Source: an uncultured Bacillota bacterium
Lineage (GTDB): Bacteria > Bacillota > Clostridia > Christensenellales > UBA1242
Direction of reading: 5' to 3'
Assembly (NCBI GenBank): GCA_947088415.1
Contig: CAMUGK010000033.1
Location: forward strand, 1 to 9,557
Length of the DNA: 9,557 nt
The notes beneath the pieces are model-generated. The model did not search any database. It was not told the origin of the DNA and saw only the letters and a list, made by a program, of their open reading frames with translations. A program made the translations under genes and the position numbers. Shown here one piece after another: positions 6,052 through 9,557 of this stretch; within the stretch, counting starts at the first letter, position 1; every line of letters starts with the position of its first letter.

Positions 6052-7527
6052 ATGGAAAAATATGAAATCTATGATGATATTAAATCGCGAACAAACGGTG
6101 ACATATATATTGGTGTAGTTGGGCCTGTTAGAGTGGGAAAGTCTACATTTATCACCGAATTTATGAATAAACTTGTTGTTCCAAATATCACAGAAAAAAA
6201 TGCAAAAGAACGTACAATTGATGAACTTCCTCAATCTGCTGACGGAAAAACTATCATGACAACTCAACCTCATTTTGTTCCTAATCAAGCGGTTAAAATC
6301 AAGGTTGCAAATGCTGAAATGAAAGTTAGAATGATTGATTGTGTTGGCTATCTTGTGTCTGGAGTTCTTGGTGCAGTTGAAGAAGATAAACCACGTCTTG
6401 TTAAAACTCCTTGGTCTGATGAAGACATGCCATTTGAGGAAGCAGCCGAATTTGGTACAAAAAAGGTTATTGATGAGCATTCTACTGTTGGCATTTTAGT
6501 GACAACTGATGGCAGTGTAACCGACCTTGATAGAGCAAATTATGTTGAAGCAGAAGAACGTGTTGTAAAAGACCTTAAAGCAAGTGGAAAACCATTTGTC
6601 TGTGTTTTAAACACTAAAACTCCTAATTCAAATGAAAGCAAAAAACTTTGTCAAGTCTTAAGTCAAAAATATAACATTCCAGTAATTCCTGTAAACGCAA
6701 AAGAATTAAAGGAAGAAAATGTTGATAAGATTGTTGAAAGTCTTTTGATGGAATTTCCAGTTAAAGCCATTAAAGTTAAACTTCCATCTTGGCTTCAAGC
6801 TTTAACCTTTGGCAGTGATATTATCTCTGAACTTGTTGCAGAAATTAAGAGACTAGGCAACAGCATTAGAAAACTTGCAGATGCAAGTGGCGAAGTTTTG
6901 GCTTTTACAGAAAGTGAAAACTTCGACCCAATCACAGTTTCAGCAATTCAAACTGGTGAGGGAATTGTCCGCTTTGATGTTGTTCCTAAAGAAGGATTAT
7001 TTTATAAAGTTCTTAGCCGTGAATGTGGTTATGAAATTACCGATGATTTCTGTCTTATCAACTATATCAAAGAGCTTGCAATTGCCAAGACCGAATATGA
7101 TAAAATTAAAACCGCTCTTGAAGAAGTTAGAGAAACAGGTTATGGCATTGTAGAGCCAAAAAGAGAAGACCTTGAGCTTGGCGAGCCAGAAATTATCAAA
7201 CAAGGTAATCGCTTTGGGGTTAAAATTAAGGCAACAGCACCATCACTTCATATTATGCGTGTTGATGTTGACACCGAAGTAACTCCACTTGTTGGAACAG
7301 AAGAACAAGGCAACGACCTTGTTAAAAATCTTCAAGAACAATTCCAAGAAGACCCACAAGCAATTTGGGATACAAACATTTTGGGAAGAAGTCTTTATAG
7401 TTTAATAGGTGACAATATTTCTTCAAAAATTGTGACAATGCCAATTGAAGCACAACGCAAAATGCGAAAAACTCTTGGCAGAATTGTTAATGAAGGCAAA
7501 GGCGGAGTTATCTGTATATTATTATAA
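6052..7527 (+). CDS. spoIVA: Stage IV sporulation protein A, spore coat morphogenetic ATPase
   Basis: SpoIVA is made in the mother cell, hydrolyses ATP and polymerises on the forespore surface as the basement layer of the coat. The 491-residue protein has almost the length of the B. subtilis protein (492). The Walker A motif GPVRVGKS (24-31) puts the key lysine at 30. The conserved TT pair (70-71) in KTIMTTQPHFVP and the DCVGY motif (96-100) are present. The middle and C-terminal domains follow, and the protein ends in the GKGGVICILL type of C-terminus that is involved in binding SpoVM. The start is ATG 6052: it has GGAGG upstream and gives the family N-terminus MEKYEIYDDI. In-frame TTG 6028 and ATG 6040 lie inside the promoter/leader. 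A small spoVM gene lies about 320 bases downstream. Confidence 0.98.
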   Translation: MEKYEIYDDIKSRTNGDIYIGVVGPVRVGKSTFITEFMNKLVVPNITEKNAKERTIDELPQSADGKTIMTTQPHFVPNQAVKIKVANAEMKVRMIDCVGYLVSGVLGAVEEDKPRLVKTPWSDEDMPFEEAAEFGTKKVIDEHSTVGILVTTDGSVTDLDRANYVEAEERVVKDLKASGKPFVCVLNTKTPNSNESKKLCQVLSQKYNIPVIPVNAKELKEENVDKIVESLLMEFPVKAIKVKLPSWLQALTFGSDIISELVAEIKRLGNSIRKLADASGEVLAFTESENFDPITVSAIQTGEGIVRFDVVPKEGLFYKVLSRECGYEITDDFCLINYIKELAIAKTEYDKIKTALEEVRETGYGIVEPKREDLELGEPEIIKQGNRFGVKIKATAPSLHIMRVDVDTEVTPLVGTEEQGNDLVKNLQEQFQEDPQAIWDTNILGRSLYSLIGDNISSKIVTMPIEAQRKMRKTLGRIVNEGKGGVICILL

Positions 7528-7535
7528 TTTTTCAT

Positions 7536-7562
7536 CTTACTTTTCTTATCAAGAAAAGTAAG
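7536..7562. other. Perfect 12-bp hairpin after spoIVA
   Basis: CTTACTTTTCTT (7536-7547) and AAGAAAAGTAAG (7551-7562) form a perfect stem with a 3-base loop, eight bases after the spoIVA stop. No T-run follows on either strand, so it is not a classical terminator by itself. It could protect the 3' end of the mRNA or act together with the terminator just downstream. Confidence 0.6.
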
Positions 7563-7575
7563 CAAAAGAAAATAT

Positions 7576-7628
7576 AAACAAAGCATTTTCATCTTTTATT
7601 AAAGATTTCAAATGCTTTGTTTTTCTTT
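7576..7628 (+). terminator. Rho-independent terminator of spoIVA
   Basis: A 13-pair outer stem (7576-7588 with 7610-7622) and a 6-pair inner stem (7591-7596 with 7601-7606) close a TATT loop, with a small internal loop between them. The right arm runs into TTTTTCTTTC. Good thermodynamic prospects, and the position fits the end of the spoIVA transcript. Confidence 0.85.
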
Positions 7629-7654
7629 CATGCTAATTTTTTTTAAAAAAGTTC

Positions 7655-7774
7655 TTGCCTTTTGAAATCGAGCAGTCAGTTTGTGTCCATTATAAAGCGG
7701 AATGTAATTTCTGTTTATTGAATACAAAAGATTCTTCAGTCACGCTTCAGAATGCCAAAGACGGATCGTTTTAA
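7655..7774. repeat. Repeat-like noncoding element between spoIVA and spoVM
   Basis: This stretch has a higher GC content than its surroundings. It contains ATTCT (7731-7735) facing AGAAT (7749-7753), with two direct copies of CTTCAG (7734-7739 and 7745-7750), followed by AATGCCAAAGACGG. I recall similar 'GATTCTTC...CAGAATG-CAAAGACGG' strings as dispersed intergenic repeats in gut Clostridia, often mistranslated as a peptide like KDSSVTLQNxKDGS. An open frame of 39 codons with a TTG start but no binding site is found here and reads exactly that kind of peptide, so I treat it as repeat and not gene. Number of copies in the genome cannot be seen. Confidence 0.4.
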
Positions 7775-7846
7775 ATAAATGTATATTTAAAAGATGAATT
7801 CAATTTAGTGTTCACCTTTTGTTTTTTATCTTCATAAGATAATAAT

Positions 7847-7948
7847 ATGGAAAGAGAAAATAAAGAACCTAAATTTAAAATCGTTTGCATTAAAGCTCCA
7901 AAGTGGCTTGCATTTTTCTTAAGAAGATTTAGCAAACGTTCTGATTGA
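7847..7948 (+). CDS. spoVM: SpoVM, amphipathic peptide that anchors SpoIVA to the forespore membrane
   Basis: SpoVM is a tiny amphipathic helix that recognises the convex forespore membrane and recruits SpoIVA. The 33-residue product contains KIVCIKAPKWLAFFLRRF, which aligns with the B. subtilis 26-residue SpoVM over IKLPKFLGGIVRAM. The functionally important Pro9 corresponds to Pro18 here, and Lys7, Lys10, Leu12 and Arg17 also match. A hydrophilic extension of about nine residues (MERENKEPK) precedes the core, and no start codon lies nearer to it. Synteny is decisive: spoVM followed by convergent rpmB, then yloU and yloV, is the B. subtilis order. Unusually, spoIVA, its partner, is directly upstream. 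No clear ribosome binding site and no convincing sigma-E promoter are visible. CATAAGAT (7833-7840) is a -10-like match, but it has no -35 and would give a leaderless mRNA. Confidence 0.85.
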   Translation: MERENKEPKFKIVCIKAPKWLAFFLRRFSKRSD

Positions 7949-7972
7949 AAGCCATTTTTTAGGGGGATAAAA

Positions 7973-7992
7973 AAAGTGACAAATGTCACTTT
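7973..7992 (-). terminator. Second terminator of rpmB, in the convergent intergenic space
   Basis: AAAGTGAC (7973-7980) and GTCACTTT (7985-7992) form a perfect stem with a 4-base loop. On the minus strand it is followed by a run of seven T, as expected for a terminator of rpmB. On the plus strand no T-run follows, so it acts mainly leftward. Confidence 0.75.
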
Positions 7993-7999
7993 AGATTAA

Positions 8000-8040
8000 A
8001 AATAAGGCATGCCTAAATTTAAAACAAATTTATGCCTTTT
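8000..8040. terminator. Bidirectional terminator shared by spoVM and rpmB, overlapping the rpmB stop
   Basis: AAGGCAT (8004-8010) pairs with ATGCCTT (8031-8038 region), and AAATTT (8015-8020) pairs with AAATTT (8026-8031), with a GCCT bulge on one side. On the plus strand TTTTTT follows (for spoVM). On the minus strand TTATTTTTAAT follows (for rpmB). The rpmB stop codon (8032-8030) lies inside the stem. Confidence 0.7.
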
Positions 8041-8212
8041 TTGCTGTTTTAATGCATTTTGTACAAGCTTTAACTTTTGTTGGTTTTCCATCTACTTCAA
8101 TAACAGTATTTTGAAGATTAACTTCAAATGTTCTGTTTGATTTTCTTTCAGAAAAGCTTACATTTTTTCCGCTTTGTCTTCCGCGACCGCAGATATCACA
8201 TACTTTGCTCAT
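8030..8212 (-). CDS. rpmB: Ribosomal protein bL28, zinc-binding form
   Basis: bL28 is a component of the large ribosomal subunit. The 60-residue protein has the family N-terminus MSKVCDICGRGRQSGKNVS and a C-terminal VKACTKCIKTAKK. Four cysteines in two CxxC pairs (Cys5, Cys8, Cys50, Cys53) show that it is the zinc-binding (C+) form. The ATG at 8212-8210 has GGAGG eight to ten bases upstream on the minus strand. It is transcribed alone from a strong promoter towards spoVM and ends in two tandem terminators. The antiparallel position between spoVM and yloU is the same as in B. subtilis. No C-minus paralogue is in the window, so whether zinc-dependent replacement occurs here cannot be said. Confidence 0.97.
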   Translation of the reverse strand: MSKVCDICGRGRQSGKNVSFSERKSNRTFEVNLQNTVIEVDGKPTKVKACTKCIKTAKKA

Positions 8213-8239
8213 AGTCTTTCCTCCATTTCATTGCACTTT

Positions 8240-8268
8240 ACTATAGCATGAAATGAGAGAAAAAGCAA
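8240..8268 (-). promoter_or_regulatory. Strong sigma-A promoter of rpmB
   Basis: On the minus strand TTGCTT (8268-8263) is followed after exactly 17 bases by TATAGT (8245-8240), preceded by TGC for an extended -10. The transcript starts near 8233, giving a 5' leader of about 20 bases with the GGAGG site. This is the best housekeeping promoter in the window, fitting a ribosomal protein gene. Confidence 0.85.
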
Positions 8269-8282
8269 GTGTTTTTTCATGA

Positions 8283-8315
8283 TTTTTGCACTTTTTTGTA
8301 ACTTTTGTGCAAAAA
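8283..8315. promoter_or_regulatory. Perfect 9-bp inverted repeat between the divergent rpmB and yloU promoters
   Basis: TTTTTGCAC (8283-8291) and GTGCAAAAA (8307-8315) are perfect reverse complements around a 15-base, T-rich centre. It lies between the two -35 elements and is not transcribed from either promoter as read here, so it is more likely a protein-binding site or DNA structure than a terminator. The function is unknown. Confidence 0.35.
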
Positions 8316-8339
8316 AATTAAAATACTCAAATAAATCGT

Positions 8340-8368
8340 TTGTATTTTTTTAAAGTTTGTAGTATATT
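8340..8368 (+). promoter_or_regulatory. Sigma-A promoter of yloU-fakA
   Basis: TTGTAT (8340-8345), 17 bases, TATATT (8363-8368). The transcript would start near 8375 and carry a leader of about 45 bases with AGGAG (8407-8411) nine bases before the TTG start of the first gene. Confidence 0.75.
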
Positions 8369-8420
8369 TAATATGAGTAAAACTATCTAATCTAAAAATT
8401 ATTAAAAGGAGAATAGGTCT

Positions 8421-8771
8421 TTGACTGTTGATACAAACAACTATTATGGCAATATTTCAATAAGCGACGACTCAATAAAAGTGGTTGCTGGTTTTGCTGT
8501 GCTTGATTGTTATGGCGTTGTTGACCTTGTTTCTCGTTCCCTTAAAGATAGTGCTCGCGAAATTTTAAAAAAAGAGTCTTATTCCAAAGGAATCAAGATA
8601 CATCATATCGACAACCGAATTTATATTGATGTTTATTGTATTTTGAAATATGGCGTTTCTATTTCTGCCGTTGCCGAAAGTTTGCGAAATACTGTAAAAT
8701 ATACCGTTGAAAATTTTACCGGTATGCTTGTTGATGCTGTCAATGTTCATGTTGTCGGAGTTAGAGTTTAG
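8421..8771 (+). CDS. yloU: Asp23/Gls24 family protein (YloU-like)
   Basis: The 116-residue protein belongs to the Asp23/Gls24 (DUF322) family: an N-terminal beta segment YYGNISISDDSIKVVAGFAVLDCYGVVDLVSR, a basic linker, then IYIDVYCILKYGVSISAVAESLRNTVKYTVENFTGMLVDAVNVHVVGVRV. These are the family's V-A-x-x-A-x-x-x-Y-G-V and 'I-x-V-x-V-x-G-V' patterns. Family members are often envelope-associated stress proteins, but the role of YloU is not settled. The start is TTG 8421, with AGGAG (8407-8411) upstream and no nearby ATG. It sits directly before fakA with 8 bases between the stop and the next start, and the AGGAG site of fakA overlaps its stop. The yloU-yloV pair is conserved across Bacillota. 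Confidence 0.93.
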   Translation: MTVDTNNYYGNISISDDSIKVVAGFAVLDCYGVVDLVSRSLKDSAREILKKESYSKGIKIHHIDNRIYIDVYCILKYGVSISAVAESLRNTVKYTVENFTGMLVDAVNVHVVGVRV

Positions 8772-8779
8772 GAGAAAAA

Positions 8780-9557
8780 ATGATTAAAACAATTAACGGC
8801 GCAACTTTTCGTAAAATGATTGTGGCTGGCGCTGGGCTGCTTGAACAAAATAAAAAATATGTTGACCAACTTAATGTCTTTCCGGTTCCAGATGGCGATA
8901 CTGGGACAAACATGTTTCTTACCATGAAATCTGCTGTTACCGAAGTTTCAAAGTGTATTGACAACAATATTTCGTCACTTTCAGATGCTTTCGCCAAAGG
9001 TGCACTTCGTGGTGCAAGGGGCAATAGCGGGGTTATCACTTCACAAATTTTTAAAGGTTTTTCACAAGAGACAGGCAAGGTAAATGAAATAACTACCAAA
9101 GTTTTTGCTAAAGCTATGCAAGAAGGTGCAAATGTCGCTTACAAGGCAGTTACTAAGCCAAAAGAAGGGACGATTTTAACAGTTATTCGTGTTATGGCTG
9201 AAAATGCTGTCAATGTTGCAAAGAAATGTGACGATTTTGAAGAATTTTTTAAACGTGTCCTAGAAACGGGGGAAGAAATTCTTCGTCAAACTCCAGAAAT
9301 GCTTCCAGTTCTTAAAAAGGCAGGCGTTGTTGACGCTGGTGGAAGGGGAATTATCGTTATTTTCACTGGTTTTTATAAAATGCTTATCGGCGAGGAGAAT
9401 TTTGAGTTTGATTTCTCTGATGAACGTCCTGCTCAATCAGTTGATGATGTTATTGCCGACATTAACAATCTTGGAGATATTCAATTTGGTTATTGCACAG
9501 AATATATGATTATCAATATGAACAAAAAGACAACCGAAGCAGATATTGATAAACTTC
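8780..9557 (+). CDS. fakA: Fatty acid kinase, DAK2-domain subunit FakA (YloV), partial
   Basis: FakA is the ATP-binding subunit of fatty acid kinase and phosphorylates FakB-bound fatty acids; the acyl phosphate can then feed PlsX/PlsY. The 259 residues visible comprise the DAK2 domain: NVFPVPDGDTGTNM (32-45, with the metal- and nucleotide-binding aspartates), RGARGNSGVITSQIF (77-91), EGTILTV (129-135) and AGVVDAGGRG (181-190). A linker follows, then the start of the middle domain with FGYCTEYMI (236-244). The gene runs off the right edge; family members have about 550 residues, so more than half is missing. ATG 8780 has AGGAG (8770-8774) overlapping the yloU stop. The coupling with plsY in the same window is by pathway only, not operon. 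Confidence 0.95.
   Translation, partial: MIKTINGATFRKMIVAGAGLLEQNKKYVDQLNVFPVPDGDTGTNMFLTMKSAVTEVSKCIDNNISSLSDAFAKGALRGARGNSGVITSQIFKGFSQETGKVNEITTKVFAKAMQEGANVAYKAVTKPKEGTILTVIRVMAENAVNVAKKCDDFEEFFKRVLETGEEILRQTPEMLPVLKKAGVVDAGGRGIIVIFTGFYKMLIGEENFEFDFSDERPAQSVDDVIADINNLGDIQFGYCTEYMIINMNKKTTEADIDKL

Noticed and set aside
7655..7774. 39-codon TTG-initiated frame between spoIVA and spoVM
   Set aside because: No binding site, and the peptide has the look of a mistranslated dispersed repeat.
7771..7989. Minus-strand frame of 72 codons
   Set aside because: It is the shadow of spoVM, has no binding site and would cross the terminators.
1..9557. CRISPR array, tRNA or rRNA, insertion sequence
   Set aside because: No regularly spaced repeats, cloverleaf, rRNA-like stretches or transposase frames were seen on either strand.

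Overview
This 9.6-kb window looks like the chromosome of a low-GC, spore-forming member of the Bacillota, most likely an uncultured Clostridia-type anaerobe. The base composition is strongly AT-rich, ribosome binding sites are of the AGGAGG type, and spoIVA and spoVM are present together with ordinary housekeeping genes (nrdR, feoAB, der, plsY, rpmB, a yloU-like gene and fakA). Species cannot be told from the window.

Left part (1-1446): the first codons of an unidentified leftward gene sit behind a strong ribosome binding site and an extended -10 promoter. Divergent from it is a regulator with two tandem XRE-type helix-turn-helix domains. A bidirectional terminator separates that regulator from leftward nrdR. 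Downstream of nrdR there are about 200 bases that look like a small gene broken by one frameshift and ending right at the terminator.

Middle part (1447-7628): feoA and feoB overlap by ATGA and encode ferrous iron import. FeoB has an extra cysteine-rich tail. A 15-base perfect palindrome lies between nrdR and feoA and may be an operator. After a long terminator come der (ribosome-assembly GTPase, TTG start) and plsY (acyl-phosphate glycerol-3-phosphate acyltransferase), again coupled by an ATGA overlap. plsY ends inside its own terminator hairpin. It is followed by spoIVA, the ATPase that builds the spore coat basement layer, behind a good match to a sigma-E promoter.

Right part (7629-9557): a gene-poor stretch carries a repeat-like sequence and then a 33-codon gene that I identify as spoVM, the small amphipathic peptide that anchors SpoIVA to the forespore membrane. 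It converges on leftward rpmB. Divergent from rpmB are a yloU-like Asp23 gene and fakA (yloV), which runs off the window. The order spoVM, rpmB (reversed), yloU, yloV is the order known from Bacillus subtilis, which strongly supports the spoVM call. In B. subtilis this block is far from der-spoIVA. Here the two blocks are fused, so spoIVA and its membrane anchor spoVM are neighbours. No wholly new system is evident. The most interesting points are this spoIVA-spoVM junction, the broken gene behind nrdR, the Cys-rich FeoB tail and the divergent PlsY motif.
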